A stretch of DNA of 64,000 bases from Helianthus annuus (GCF_002127325.2 NC_035437.2:165393145-165457144), one strand, 5' to 3'; counted from the first letter of the stretch, positions 33,050-43,547 are shown. Translations and numbers: made by a program. The notes: generated by a model not told the origin, from the letters alone.

Positions 33050-33290
33050 CTCACTCTGCTCGGGGCTATGTCCAAGGTCGACTCCTCAACCGTGCACCCC
33101 TGATGCGCAGAAATCGGATCGAATCCGTAAACTCTCACCCTCGTCAGGTTCGAACCTGGGATTAAAGCTTCGATTCATCCCTTCACCCAAATGTCCCTCG
33201 GAAATGGCCCAAATGAGAATGGAACCTACATCTCCACTAGGGAGGGCAGACATTTTAACCACTGAATCAACATCTCAGGACACACACTCT
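33050..33290 (-). mobile_element. tRNA-derived SINE-like sequence
   Basis: On the minus strand a box A-like TGATTCAGTGG is followed about 30 bases later by a box B-like GGTTCCATTC, as in the tRNA-related head of SINEs, then an unrelated body and, past the (CT)n run, an A-rich tract. Ends are not resolved. Confidence 0.4.
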
Positions 33291-33439
33291 CTCTCTCTAT
33301 TTATATAGAGAGAGATAGAGGGGAGGGGTGTGTGAGTATTAACACCCAAAAGGGTCAATTTATCATTGTAAATCATTATAATTTATAACCCACATTTTAT
33401 TTTATTAGTATAAATAAGCAACAAAAATATGCAATACAA

Positions 33440-34663
33440 CTTGTACCTTGTGCTTTGAGACTTTTTCAAAAAAAAATTGATTTTTTACTTTTAATCCAAA
33501 AGTTTTTACCTTTTGCAATTTTAACCCTGCATAATTTGTTTTTTTTAACTTTAACCCAAAACTTTTCATTATTTGCAATTTAACTTCACAACTTTTCTCA
33601 CTTATAGTTTTCATTTTTTGCAAATTTTCGTTTTACGTATAGTTCTAAATTTTTCGAGTTAATACGACGCAACGTACGACTGTGGTCCAACTTTTTTATG
33701 TTTTGTTTCAAATTTTGCAAGTTAATACGGCGTAGCGTGTATGTGTGGTTCAACGTTTTTACCTCTGTTTTTCCATGTTTGTCAGGTTCGTCGCAACACG
33801 TAGATCCTAGGTCGAGTCAGTGTTGGTGGTCGATGACGGTTTTGTGGCATTAGTACTATTTGACACCGTTTTACGCCCCGCCGCAACGCTGGGTGGCTTT
33901 AGCGGTTTCTCAAAGAAAAAATGGTTATGCATATGGTTGTTGTAACCTTGGCTTTGGGGGTTTTCCAAAAAAAAGTTGATTTTTTTTACATTTCACCCAA
34001 AACTAATTCATAAATTATTTTTAACCCAAAACTATTTGTTTTTTTACTTTCAACTTTGCTCCTTTATAGTTTTCATTTTCCGCAAATTTTTCGCTTTATG
34101 CTTGGTTCTAAATTTTGTGACTTAACACATCGCAATGTGCGTCTTTGGTTCAACGTTTTTACGCTTCGTTCTAAATTTTGCGAGTTAACGCGACACAACG
34201 TGCGCGTGTGGGTGAACATTTTTACATCGTCTACTTTTTCCCATTTGACAGGTTTAACATAACGTGCGGGTCCTAGATCGACTTAGTTATAACTAAAGAA
34301 TCCCCGCCGCATTGCGGCGGGTCGCAATATTTGTTATTTTACTTTTAACCCAAAACTTTTTATCTTTTGCAATCTATCCTCACAACTTTTTTTACTTTCA
34401 ACTTTGCTCCTTTATAGTTTTCATTTTCCGCAAATTTTTCGCTTTATGCTTGGTTCTAAATTTTGTGACTAAACACATCGCAACGTGCGTCTTTGGTTTA
34501 ACGTTTTTACGTTTCGTTCTAAATTTTGCGAGTTAACACGACGCAACGTGCGTGTGTGGGTGAACGTTTTTTTCCCATTTGACAGGTTTAACATAACGTG
34601 TGGGTCCTAGATCGACTTATAACTAAAGAATCATCGCCGTATTGTGGCGGGTAATAATTCTAG
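33440..34663 (+). mobile_element. Repeated units ending in a Helitron-type 3' terminus
   Basis: Two to three diverged copies of a roughly 340-bp unit (CTTTATAGTTTTCATTTT, CGCAAATTTTTCG, GGTTCTAAATTTTG, CAACGTGCG...). One copy ends in a perfect 8-bp hairpin (CCCGCCGC/GCGGCGGG, 34303-34321); the next ends in a weaker hairpin then CTAG at 34660-34663 followed by T. No 5' TC terminus was found, and no ORF. Confidence 0.55.
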
Positions 34664-35089
34664 TTTATCATAAATTCTTTTCCATTTTTAATCTCAGTAC
34701 TTTTCTACTTTCAAACTTTGGGCCTTATAATTTTAACGTCGCAACGCGTGGGTACTAAGTCGACTTAGTTTTTTCTATGTTTTACGTTTCGCTCTATCTT
34801 TTATGAATTAGCACGCTCTAACGCGAGTGCATAATTTAACGTTTTTTTATGTAAAATTTTTTATTTAAAGATTTAGTCGTAAAGCTCGAGTGCTAAATAG
34901 TAGTATTTTTAAAAATAGTAGTATTTTTAAAAGTGCATAAAGAGACCGACGGGTGGGCCGTTCCTGTGCTCTGGTCGGATCCCCAAATCGAAATATACCC
35001 AAATTGAATTTCCCCAAAAGCGAGAGGCAGATTTTGTTGGAGAAAGAAAGAAAGAAAGGATCTGCTGCAGGGGAATTGAAGGAAGGAAG
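34664..35089. other. Degenerate repeat and TAF6 leader-like sequence
   Basis: 34670-34870 continues the decayed repeat of the previous feature; from about 34930 the sequence looks like 5' untranslated sequence of the TAF6-like exon downstream (AAAGAAAGAAAG run before the ATG). Confidence 0.45.
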
Positions 35090-35214
35090 ATGAGCGTGGC
35101 AGAGAAAGAAAGCATTGAAGTCATCGCACAAAGCATCGGCGTGACCAATTATCCCCCGATATCTTGCCTTCTCTCGCCGCCGATATCGAATACCGAGTTC
35201 GCGAGATCATGCAG
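35090..35214 (+). pseudogene. TAF6: TAF6 first coding exon fragment
   Basis: MSVAEKESIEVIAQSIGVTN from ATG 35090, then a one-base loss, then PDILPSLAADIEYRVREIMQ ending exactly at a GT donor (35215). This is the start of the histone-fold domain of TFIID subunit TAF6. No second exon is found in the window. It is either a captured or duplicated fragment, or the front of a gene broken by insertions; the frameshift argues it is dead. Confidence 0.82.
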
Positions 35215-35674
35215 GTTTTACCTTTTTCTAAATTATTCATTGATTGATAATCAGTGCGTGCTAGTTAGTATTGTATATAAAGATATATTAAGTTGGCATG
35301 TCCGGTTTTTTATTAGAACAACAATCTAGTTAACATAGAATACGATATGAAGAGTTAATTACGTTTTTGATCCTTTTAGTTTGTTGAAAGTAACCATTAT
35401 AGTCTATTAGTTTAAAAATTGCTAAAACAATCTCCGTACTTTCATTTTTTGTAACAATTACAGTCCACCCTCACTAATGTCATCCAATTATTTTGTTAGT
35501 TTATTTGAAATGACCATAATGCCCCTTTTATTAAAACTGCAATAATAAATAAATAAAGTGTTATTTACACTTTCCATCCTTGTGGTTTGTTGAAATAACT
35601 ATTACAATCCATTAATTTAAAAATTGTCAAAACAGTACTAGTACTTTCACAACTTCCCTTTCAAGTCACCAACA

Positions 35675-35830
35675 ATGGCGGTTAGCAGCTTCATCTATCT
35701 ATTATCCTTCACTCTAGTCTTCACTTTCTTTGTTTCTTCAGGTCCAGTCGAAACATCACCTGCTCCGGCTCCACACTTTCTCCACTTCATCCATCTTCAA
35801 CATCTCCCACCACCACACACACATACTTGA
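35675..35830 (+). pseudogene. Signal-peptide-like 51-codon ORF inside the foldback element
   Basis: MAVSSFIYLLSFTLVFTFF is a textbook secretory signal, followed by SSGPVETSPAPAPH, which resembles the Ala/Pro region of arabinogalactan-type proteins, then a His/Pro-rich low-complexity end and stop. Probably a captured first exon of a secreted protein gene; no further exons seen. Expression unproven. Confidence 0.45.
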
Positions 35831-35886
35831 ACGATGACCATCTCCACCACCCATTCTGCTTACCACCGTCATCAAACTACCACCCA

Positions 35887-36061
35887 CGGGGGCAGAGCTA
35901 GTGTATTAGAAAGGGTAGCACGTGCTACCCCTCAACCCCGTCTTCGTACCATTTTAGTAGTGTAAAAAAACAAAAAACTCTGGTTTTATACAAAGGATAC
36001 GCCTAATCCCCAAAAAAATAAATTGGGATGTCCTTAAACGTTTAGGCTAGCTCTGCCACTG
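35887..36061. mobile_element. Small hAT MITE (175 bp)
   Basis: Inverted ends both contain GGCAGAGCTAG (left GGGGGCAGAGCTAG, right inverted AGTGGCAGAGCTAG), flanked by ACCACCCA and ACCACACA, an 8-bp duplication with one change. Confidence 0.75.
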
Positions 36062-36785
36062 ACCACACACCCCTACCCCTACACCACATGGCCATTCTCT
36101 TCAAACAAATCATTAACAAACTCCTTTTCTACCGATGAATTCTACCCATTCCGACCACTACACAGGGCACCGCCCAGACTTCGTCTCCTCCCCTCAAGTT
36201 TTTCGGGTAGGCCTCAAGTTTTTTCATTAACGTCGATTGTGATGGGGAAAAATAGGTAGCCAACGATTTCGATTTTGATGTCGGATAGTTAGATAGTTGA
36301 CGATTTTGATTCTGATGTAACGGTTGATGGAGACAGAATTAGCGCTCGTGGAGGTGACGGAGGAAATCCGGTTGACGGTGATACGACGAAGGGGAGCGGT
36401 GGTGAAACTGAGTCGTCAGAACAAAGTTGTGGAGCCGGAGTAAGTGATGTTTTGGCAGGATATGAAGAAACGGAGAGAGTGAAAAGAAAAGTAAAGTGAA
36501 AGATACTGGTAGTGTTTTGGCAATTTTTAAACTAACGGACTGTAGTGTTTATTTTCAACAAACAGTATGGGTGAAAAACGTAACTAACTGTTTATTTATT
36601 TTTCTTTTAATAACATGGGCATTATGGTCATTTTAAATAAACTAACAGAATAGTTGGATGGCGTTAGTGAGGGTGGATTATTGTTACAAAAACGAAAGTA
36701 CAGGGACTATTTTAGCAATTTTTAAACTAATGGACTGTAGTGATTATTTTCAACAAACCACATGAACGAAAACGTAATTAACTCT

Positions 36786-37125
36786 TACATAAAAATAGAC
36801 TAAGTTATTATAAAAAGGTTTAAAATTCGGCCGTTTTGGATTAAATGATTGAAAAAAAAAAGATGATAATTGTACATACTTGCATTCACATCCTACCCAC
36901 CAAAATATGTGAGAAGTGGTTTTTATATTATAAAAGGTATAAAAAGTGGTTGTAAGTGGAGGAGAGAGAAAATGTTACTGTTTACTTTTATATTTAAGGG
37001 GACATTGTTCACCCTCTATAATTTGTTAATATATTTTGATAGTGGTTGTGACTGGAAGTGAGAGAAAATGTAATGATAAAGGTATTTCAAGGTAAAAAAT
37101 GATGAATATGATGTGAATGCTCTTA
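36786..37125. other. Non-coding; copy of the local repeat family
   Basis: TAGACTAAGTTATTAT and the following AAATTCG/GATGATAA phrases match 42950-43040 and 46010-46110. No gene. Confidence 0.55.
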
Positions 37126-37164
37126 GGCTGGATGGTATGGGGACCGTCCCGCCCCGTCGTCGTG

Positions 37165-37308
37165 TGATAGACCATATAATTAAGTTACAGATTAGTTTTA
37201 TATATCATTATATTTAGTGGTACTAAAGTGTATCTTTATGTTCTATATATATATGACATTCCTGTAATCATTATTCAAGATCAATAATACAATCTTTACG
37301 TTCTATTA
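37165..37308 (+). repeat. Copia 5' LTR
   Basis: TGATAGACC...TTCTATTA. A TATATATATGACA stretch near 37245 may be the TATA region; an AATAATACAATC stretch near the end may serve polyadenylation. Confidence 0.9.
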
Positions 37309-37321
37309 TGGCATCAGAGCC
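37309..37321 (+). other. Copia primer binding site
   Basis: TGGCATCAGAGCC abuts the LTR; it matches the initiator tRNA-Met complement except C for T at position 4. Confidence 0.8.
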
Positions 37322-37439
37322 ATTCTAACCCTACCCAAACCCTACTGCCGTCGCAGCTCCTTCTCTCTAAACTTGCTGCCGTCACGCAATTCTGTTCTTT
37401 TTTTTAAACCTCTGATCATCTTCTAAACCAACCATTCCA

Positions 37440-40400
37440 ATGGCGATGCTCTCACCCTTCACCACTGTAGAGAAAACTGCCCACAATTCGCATAAATTCG
37501 CCTTTAAATTAACTCCCACAAACTATGGCTTCTGGAAGAACATGATTCATCCCTTCCTAGTCACTAATGGCCTGTTTGGATACATTGATGGTACCATACC
37601 ATGCCCACCTTCCAGAACTGCGGCCACCACCGACACAGCTTCTGTTGATAATCCCAGCCACTTGTATTGGGTTTCCAATGATGCCCACGTCCGAATGATT
37701 CTCATCTCCACCATCTCTGAATCCAGTTTTTCGCATGTTCAGGGTGTAACATCTCGTGACTTGTGGCTGTCCCTTGAAAGAGCCTACGCCCCGAATAACT
37801 CATCCAGGGAATACACACTAAAAACGCAGCTGTTGAAGCTTCAGATGAAGGCTGATGAGACTTCTGCCTCTTATCTGAGTCGTGTGCAGGAATATGCAAC
37901 AGCCTTGGCCAATATTGGTGAGCCCTTTAAAGACAAAGATATAGTAATGCTTACACTTGCTGGTCTACGAGATGAATATAGCGGACTTAAAGCCAATTTA
38001 CTTGCTCGTTCACCACCTGTTGCCTTTACTGAATTACACGGCCTGCTGAGTGATCATGAGTTCATGATGACTCGACATACACCAGCCATTCCTACTGCCT
38101 TCACAGCCTCCACTTTCTCAGCCCCACCTACGGCCAACAGCACTGCTGGCCTTCTCCCCAACCCGGCACCACCACAGAATCAACTGGCTACTTTACAACA
38201 ATTGGCTGCTCAGCTAGGGTATAACATCAGCCCTGCTTTTACCCAAAACCAACAGCCGCAGGCCTTCTTTACCAACCGTCAACCAACCAATTATCGCGGT
38301 AACCGTCGTGGTAATTCTCGTGGCAACTATCGTGGTAATTATAACAGGAACCGTGATGAGTCTCAAACATCTGGTGCCCAGAACCGTCAACCACAGTTTG
38401 CTTGGGCCTCTACTCAGAACACCGTGTATGGTCATTGTAACCGGTGTGGTATTGGCCACATTCCTGCACAATGTCCTAACAAGGCTGGTCAATCTTCCAC
38501 ACGCGACTCGCCCCAAGCAAATTATGCAGCCTTTTCTGAAGCTGGGTCTACAACTGGTTCACTCTGGAAACCTGACACAGGAGCAAATGGTCATGCTACA
38601 CCCGACCTTGCAAGTTTGGACAACTCTGAGGCCTATCTTGGTAACAATTTCCTTCATGTTGGCGATGGTAATCCTCTCCCTATTTGTCATATTGGTTCCT
38701 CAAAATTCTATTCTCCTAATAAAACCTTTTCTCTCAATAATATTCTTCATGTACCCGAACTCAAACAAAATCTCTTATCAGTTCAACAATTTTGCTTAGA
38801 TAATAACGTTTTCTTTGAATTTCATTCCTCTTTTTTTGTTGTGAAGGACGAGTCTACACATACCATCCTACTCACGGGCCCAAGTGAACAAGGTCTCTAC
38901 TCACTTTATCTTCCAAAATTGAAGTCCCTTCCACATGTTTCCTTCACAGCAACTAAAGCTCCGTCAGCGATCTGGCATCAACGCCTCGGCCATCCCAATG
39001 CTCGAGTTTTTCAATCTATAATGTCTAGTAGTCAATTACCTGTTTCCAATAAAGTGTCTTCTTCTTTATGTTCTTCTTGTCAAATGGGGAAATCCTCCAA
39101 ATTGTCGTTAAAACTATCAAATTTTCGTAGTAACAATGTTTTGGATTTGGTTTATTGTGATGTTTGGGGTCCCGCACCCTCTATTTCCTTTAATGGTTGT
39201 CGCTTTTTCTTATTATGTGTTGACCATCATTCACGCTATATGTGGTTTTACCCTTTAAGGAATAAATCTGATGTTTTCTCTGTTTTTCAATTGTTTGTTA
39301 AAATGGTTGAAAGACAATTCAATACGAAACTTAAAAGAGTTCAATCTGATTGGGGTGGTGAATTTCGTAATCTTGCTTCGTTTCTAACATCTCTTGGCAT
39401 AATTCACCAACGCTCATGTCCACATACGAGTGAACAAAATGGTGTTGTCGAACGCCGACATCGCCATGTTGTTGAAACTGGCTTGGCGCTTCTTGCTCAC
39501 TCTCATGCCCCTCAACGTTTTTGGGAGTTTGCCTTTGAAACCGCGGTTTACCTAATAAATCGCATGCCCTCAAGAATCAACTCAAACAAATCACCTTTCC
39601 AACACTTATTCAACCGACCACCTGATTACTCATTTTTACGAGTCTTTGGGTGTGAATGCTTCCCTTTCCTACGCCCGTATAATCATCATAAAATGGACTT
39701 CCGGTCCACCCCGTGTGTTTTTCTAGGCTACAGCTCAGTTCATCATGGGTATCGCTGCCTAGATTTACAATCTGACCGGATTTACATTGCTCGTCATGTT
39801 CGCTTCAACGAACACATTTTTCCATTCAAACCACCACTCATACCCACATCTCCTACACAATCACCTTCCTACTATTCTTCCTACCCCATACCATCAGCCT
39901 GTCCTTCCACTTCTACTTCCACTTCTACTTCCCAACCTTCAACCGAACCTCATAGAGCTGAAACACAGCCTTCGGACCACCATCAAACCCATAACCAACA
40001 ACCCTCGAACTTGTCCCACACAACAGGCCATGAACCCACTCATTCCAGCCCTGAACCGACCCTTTCCAGCCCTGAAACAACCTGTTCCACCTCAATTCCT
40101 ACTACCTCACAGTCCTCAGCTCACATTTCCTCTTCACCACCACGTACTCGTCCGCCTAATCTTCGCCAAAATCCTAAGCCAACCATTCGATATGATCCTT
40201 CAGCTTACCATGTCTCTACAAATTCTTCCGAGTCTATTGAACCTTCCTCTTTTACTATCGCCAACAAATCACCGGAATGGCGCCAGGCCATGGCTGAAGA
40301 GTTTGACGCTCTTATTCGGAACGGGACATGGTCTCTTGTTCCCCGTGTTGCGAATACTAATGTTATTGATTCAAAATGGGTTTACAGGATCAAAAAGGAT

Positions 40401-41819
40401 GCACATGGAAAGGTCACTCGTTACAAAGCAAGACTCGTTGCCAAAGGTTTTAACCAAAAACCCGGTGTTGATTACCAAGAGACCTTCAGTCCTGTTGTCA
40501 AAGCAACAACGATACGGGTTCTTTTGTCTCTTGCTGTGACAAATCAGTGGTCTCTCAGACAGTTAGACGTTCAAAATGCCTTCCTTCACGGTGATCTAAA
40601 GGAAACTGTCTACCTACAACAACCACAGGGGTTCGTTGATAATTCTAAACCCGATCATGTTTGCTTGCTGCATAAATCTCTTTATGGCCTGAAACAGGCA
40701 CCACGAGCATGGTTTGAACGTCTTAGCAGCACCCTACATCATATGGGCTTTACCGGTTCTAAAACGGATCCTTCACTTTTTATACTTAAAGCCCGTGGGA
40801 CCTTGGTCTACGTTTTGGTCTATGTCGATGACATTATAGTTACAGGGAACAACACAACAGCTATCAATGATGTCATTGCAACATTAGGCACATCATTTGC
40901 GGTAAAAGATCTGGGGGACTTGCATTATTTTCTGGGTATTGAGGTTATTCGTCATGGCAGCAACTTAATCCTTTCTCAGCGGAAATACATTTCTGACTTG
41001 ATTCACAAAGCTGGGTTATCCGAATGCAAACCAGTTCCTTCTCCTATGAGCACATCTCAGCTTCTCACCCTCGGTGACAGCCAACTTCTTGCTGATCCAA
41101 CCAAGTATCGACAAATTGTGGGTGCTCTTCAGTATGCATCATTATCTAGACCTGACATCACTTTTGCAGTAAACAAAGTGTGTCAGTTCATGCAAACTCC
41201 CACAGAAAACCACTGGTCGGCTGTTAAACGGATCCTGCGGTATCTCAAAGGTACCTCTCATTTTGGTCTGTTTATTCGTCATGACTCTGCCTCTACTCTT
41301 CATGCCTTCACTGATGTCAACTGGAACACCACTTTGCGAGCTTTTTCTGATGCTGATTGGGCCGGCTGTCCAGATGATCGCCGGTCCACCGGGGGGTTTG
41401 CCATATACTTGGGCTCCAATCTTATATCATGGAATGCTCGGAAACAGCGTACGGTGTCACGTTCTTCTACTGAATCTGAATATAAAGCTCTAGCCGACAC
41501 TGTTGCTGAATTAACATGGCTAGAGGCCCTTCTACATGAACTCGGTATCATCTCTAAGATTACACCTACACTCTGGTGTGATAATCTAGGTGCCACGTAT
41601 TTGTCCGCTAATCCTGTGTTCCATGCTCGCACAAAACATGTTGAGTGTGATTATCACTTTGTTCGCGAGAAAGTTGCCCAGGGAAAACTTCAGGTCAAGT
41701 TTATCTCCACACATGATCAAATAGCCGACGTTTTCACCAAGCCGCTACCGTCTCAAAGGTTTCTAATGCTGAGGTCCAAGTTGCAGGTCGTTCCCCGCCC
41801 TCAACTTGCGGGGGGATGA
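37440..41819 (+). CDS. Ty1/copia gag-pol polyprotein, 1459 aa, intact
   Basis: Gag with UBN2-type N-terminal region, Gly/Asn/Arg-rich stretch (GNRRGNSRGNYRGN), zinc knuckle CNRCGIGHIPAQC at about 333; protease PDTGA near 378-381; GAG_pre-integrase HQRLGH with CSSCQMGKSSK; integrase Asp574, Asp637, Glu671; Ser/Pro/Thr-rich linker (about 800-900); RT with YVDD at 1128-1131; RNase H (SDADWAGC, SRSSTESEY, CDN, RTKHVECDYH). Order INT-RT is copia. No stop or frameshift. The stop TGA (41817-41819) is formed by the first three bases of the 3' LTR. In RNase H, AFTDVNWNTTLRAFSDADW looks like an in-frame repeat of the segment holding the first catalytic Asp. Confidence 0.96.
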   Translation: MAMLSPFTTVEKTAHNSHKFAFKLTPTNYGFWKNMIHPFLVTNGLFGYIDGTIPCPPSRTAATTDTASVDNPSHLYWVSNDAHVRMILISTISESSFSHVQGVTSRDLWLSLERAYAPNNSSREYTLKTQLLKLQMKADETSASYLSRVQEYATALANIGEPFKDKDIVMLTLAGLRDEYSGLKANLLARSPPVAFTELHGLLSDHEFMMTRHTPAIPTAFTASTFSAPPTANSTAGLLPNPAPPQNQLATLQQLAAQLGYNISPAFTQNQQPQAFFTNRQPTNYRGNRRGNSRGNYRGNYNRNRDESQTSGAQNRQPQFAWASTQNTVYGHCNRCGIGHIPAQCPNKAGQSSTRDSPQANYAAFSEAGSTTGSLWKPDTGANGHATPDLASLDNSEAYLGNNFLHVGDGNPLPICHIGSSKFYSPNKTFSLNNILHVPELKQNLLSVQQFCLDNNVFFEFHSSFFVVKDESTHTILLTGPSEQGLYSLYLPKLKSLPHVSFTATKAPSAIWHQRLGHPNARVFQSIMSSSQLPVSNKVSSSLCSSCQMGKSSKLSLKLSNFRSNNVLDLVYCDVWGPAPSISFNGCRFFLLCVDHHSRYMWFYPLRNKSDVFSVFQLFVKMVERQFNTKLKRVQSDWGGEFRNLASFLTSLGIIHQRSCPHTSEQNGVVERRHRHVVETGLALLAHSHAPQRFWEFAFETAVYLINRMPSRINSNKSPFQHLFNRPPDYSFLRVFGCECFPFLRPYNHHKMDFRSTPCVFLGYSSVHHGYRCLDLQSDRIYIARHVRFNEHIFPFKPPLIPTSPTQSPSYYSSYPIPSACPSTSTSTSTSQPSTEPHRAETQPSDHHQTHNQQPSNLSHTTGHEPTHSSPEPTLSSPETTCSTSIPTTSQSSAHISSSPPRTRPPNLRQNPKPTIRYDPSAYHVSTNSSESIEPSSFTIANKSPEWRQAMAEEFDALIRNGTWSLVPRVANTNVIDSKWVYRIKKDAHGKVTRYKARLVAKGFNQKPGVDYQETFSPVVKATTIRVLLSLAVTNQWSLRQLDVQNAFLHGDLKETVYLQQPQGFVDNSKPDHVCLLHKSLYGLKQAPRAWFERLSSTLHHMGFTGSKTDPSLFILKARGTLVYVLVYVDDIIVTGNNTTAINDVIATLGTSFAVKDLGDLHYFLGIEVIRHGSNLILSQRKYISDLIHKAGLSECKPVPSPMSTSQLLTLGDSQLLADPTKYRQIVGALQYASLSRPDITFAVNKVCQFMQTPTENHWSAVKRILRYLKGTSHFGLFIRHDSASTLHAFTDVNWNTTLRAFSDADWAGCPDDRRSTGGFAIYLGSNLISWNARKQRTVSRSSTESEYKALADTVAELTWLEALLHELGIISKITPTLWCDNLGATYLSANPVFHARTKHVECDYHFVREKVAQGKLQVKFISTHDQIADVFTKPLPSQRFLMLRSKLQVVPRPQLAGG
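41804..41816 (+). other. Copia polypurine tract
   Basis: CTTGCGGGGGGA immediately before the 3' LTR; it also encodes the last residues of the polyprotein. Confidence 0.75.
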
Positions 41820-41960
41820 TAGACCATATAATTAAGTTACAGATTAGTTTTATATATCATTATATTTAGTGGTACTAAAGTGTATCTTTATGTTCTATAT
41901 ATATATGACATTCCTGTAATCATTATTCAAGATCAATAATACAATCTTTACGTTCTATTA
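41817..41960 (+). repeat. Copia 3' LTR
   Basis: Same 144 bases as 37165-37308. Confidence 0.92.
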
Positions 41961-43098
41961 TCGTGCCCCCTCTCCATTTCTCCCACTTCGTCGCCGTGCC
42001 TCCGTCGTCGAGATCGTCGGGGGTGCGACGATTTGGACGGGCCTCCACCTCTCTCACACGCCTATACATACAACATATACATATATATTTTAGGCCCATC
42101 TCCTATTTTCTTACCTCCATCCTCTTTGTCCCATCCTCACACCTGATCTACGTGCCACTTACGTGGCAGATCATCCTCAAAGGATGGGCCTCTACCACAC
42201 CGCATAGCCTTATAGGCCATGGCCATACAAGAACTTTTTATAGGGTAGGTCAGTCCATTACACAAACCTTTAATACTTTGGCCCTTCAAATCAAGAAAAA
42301 CTACTCATTGTGATGTTATGAACTTCATTTTGGACTCTAGAAGATGCACATTGAATATTACTTGTACCAGAAGCAACTACATGAATCACTCTTTGATTCA
42401 AAATCTGAGAATATGAAGCATAACGATTGGGATCTACACTTCAAATGTATGAGAAGTCATAAACTTCAAATAAAGTTTTCTTAATACGATTTTTAGCCAG
42501 TACAAAGATGAAAAATAGTGTGGCAATTTTGAATTCTGTTCAATATAATCTATGTTAGTTTCTATAGAGACTACATTTGATGATGAGACACAAGAACTCT
42601 TATTATTATCTTCATTTTTCGAGAGTTGGTATAGACCCTTACAAAGTTGGTAGTTCATATGGACAAACTAAGCTTATGTTCAAAGGAATTGAACAAGCTA
42701 GCACCAAAATTTAGTTTCCTCTAAACTTTTAGAATTGAAATCATGAAGACATATTTGTCCAAGTATTTCCTCATGTATACAAAACTTTTAAGGAATTAGG
42801 TATCATTTTAAATAATTGTTTTTTAAGACCAAATTGCAAGTGAAAGTTATTTTTAATCATTTTCACCAATATTAGTATTTACCAAAATAATTTAAGTAAG
42901 TATATGCAGTTTTTTAATCATAAAAAACTCTAGTTAACATAAAATATTATACAAGAGTAGACTAAGTTATTATTAAAAAAAAAGTTCAAAATTCGATTTT
43001 GTTTGGGGAATTATATAAAATAAAAAAGAAGATGAAAGATGATAGTTGAAAATACAAAAGATGATAGTTGAAAATAAAAAAGAAGATGAAAGTTTTTA

Positions 43099-43547
43099 GA
43101 AATATTGGATTTTAATAATCGCAGCTATTTGTCGTTGGCCATCAACAGTCTTAACTTCAAAAATAACCATTGGCAGTCCCAACTATTGACATATTTGCCG
43201 CTAATGGACCCTAACTAACAGAACCTAACGCCGTTAGTCTCCGGTCGTCGGAAAACCGTTTTTGGCCAGTAAAAGGTTAAGGTCTAATCTAAGGTTACAA
43301 AGAGGTTTGGGAAGAGGATGTTAAGTTTTCCGGCCAAAAATTTGAGTTTTCCAGCCAAAAATAAGTTTTCCGGCGAAAAAATGAGTTTTCCGGTGACTTC
43401 AATAATTGAGGCTTTTACTAGAAAAAGGTTTCTAAAGGTCCGTAATAAGGTTACAAGAGGTCTGGGACAAAAATGTTGAGTATGCCAGCCAAAAATGAGT
43501 TTATCGGCCAACGACGAATAGTTGGATTATTAAAATCCAATATTCCC
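43099..43547. mobile_element. Mutator-type MITE (449 bp)
   Basis: Inverted ends share AATATTGGATTTTAATAATC and end in GTCGTTGGCC; flanked by a perfect 9-bp duplication AAGTTTTTA (43090-43098, 43548-43556), typical of Mutator elements. The interior has several GAGTTTTCCGGCCAAAAA-type repeats. Confidence 0.85.

Larger units (their letters stand above)
35351..36785. mobile_element. Foldback/long-TIR DNA element
   Basis: The left arm (35351-35650) and right arm (about 36500-36785) are inverted repeats of roughly 300 bp, starting AGAGTTAATTACG and ending CGTAATTAACTCT. Each arm itself contains a second diverged copy of the TTTGTTGAAA...AAAAATTG...GTACTTTC unit. Inside are a signal-peptide ORF and a small hAT MITE. 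No transposase; TSD not resolved. Could be a Pack-MULE-like element. Confidence 0.75.
37165..41960 (+). mobile_element. Intact young Ty1/copia retrotransposon (4796 bp)
   Basis: Two 144-bp LTRs (37165-37308, 41817-41960), identical as far as I can read them, flanked by the perfect 5-bp duplication TCGTG (37160-37164, 41961-41965). PBS, a single uninterrupted gag-pol frame and a G-rich purine tract are all present, so it meets every visible requirement for activity. Short LTR and domain sequence suggest the Ale/Retrofit lineage (inference). Confidence 0.95.
37126..42209. mobile_element. PIF/Harbinger-type MITE split by the copia element
   Basis: Host pieces 37126-37164 and 41966-42209 join to about 283 bp. 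Ends GGCTGGATGGTATGG and inverted GGCTATGCGGTGTGG are imperfect TIRs, flanked by the 3-bp duplication TTA (37123-37125, 42210-42212), as expected of PIF/Harbinger. Confidence 0.7.

Noticed and set aside
33140..33170. Possible tRNA T-arm (GGTTCGAACC)
   Set aside because: No cloverleaf or acceptor stem around it; the stretch belongs to the SINE-like sequence body.
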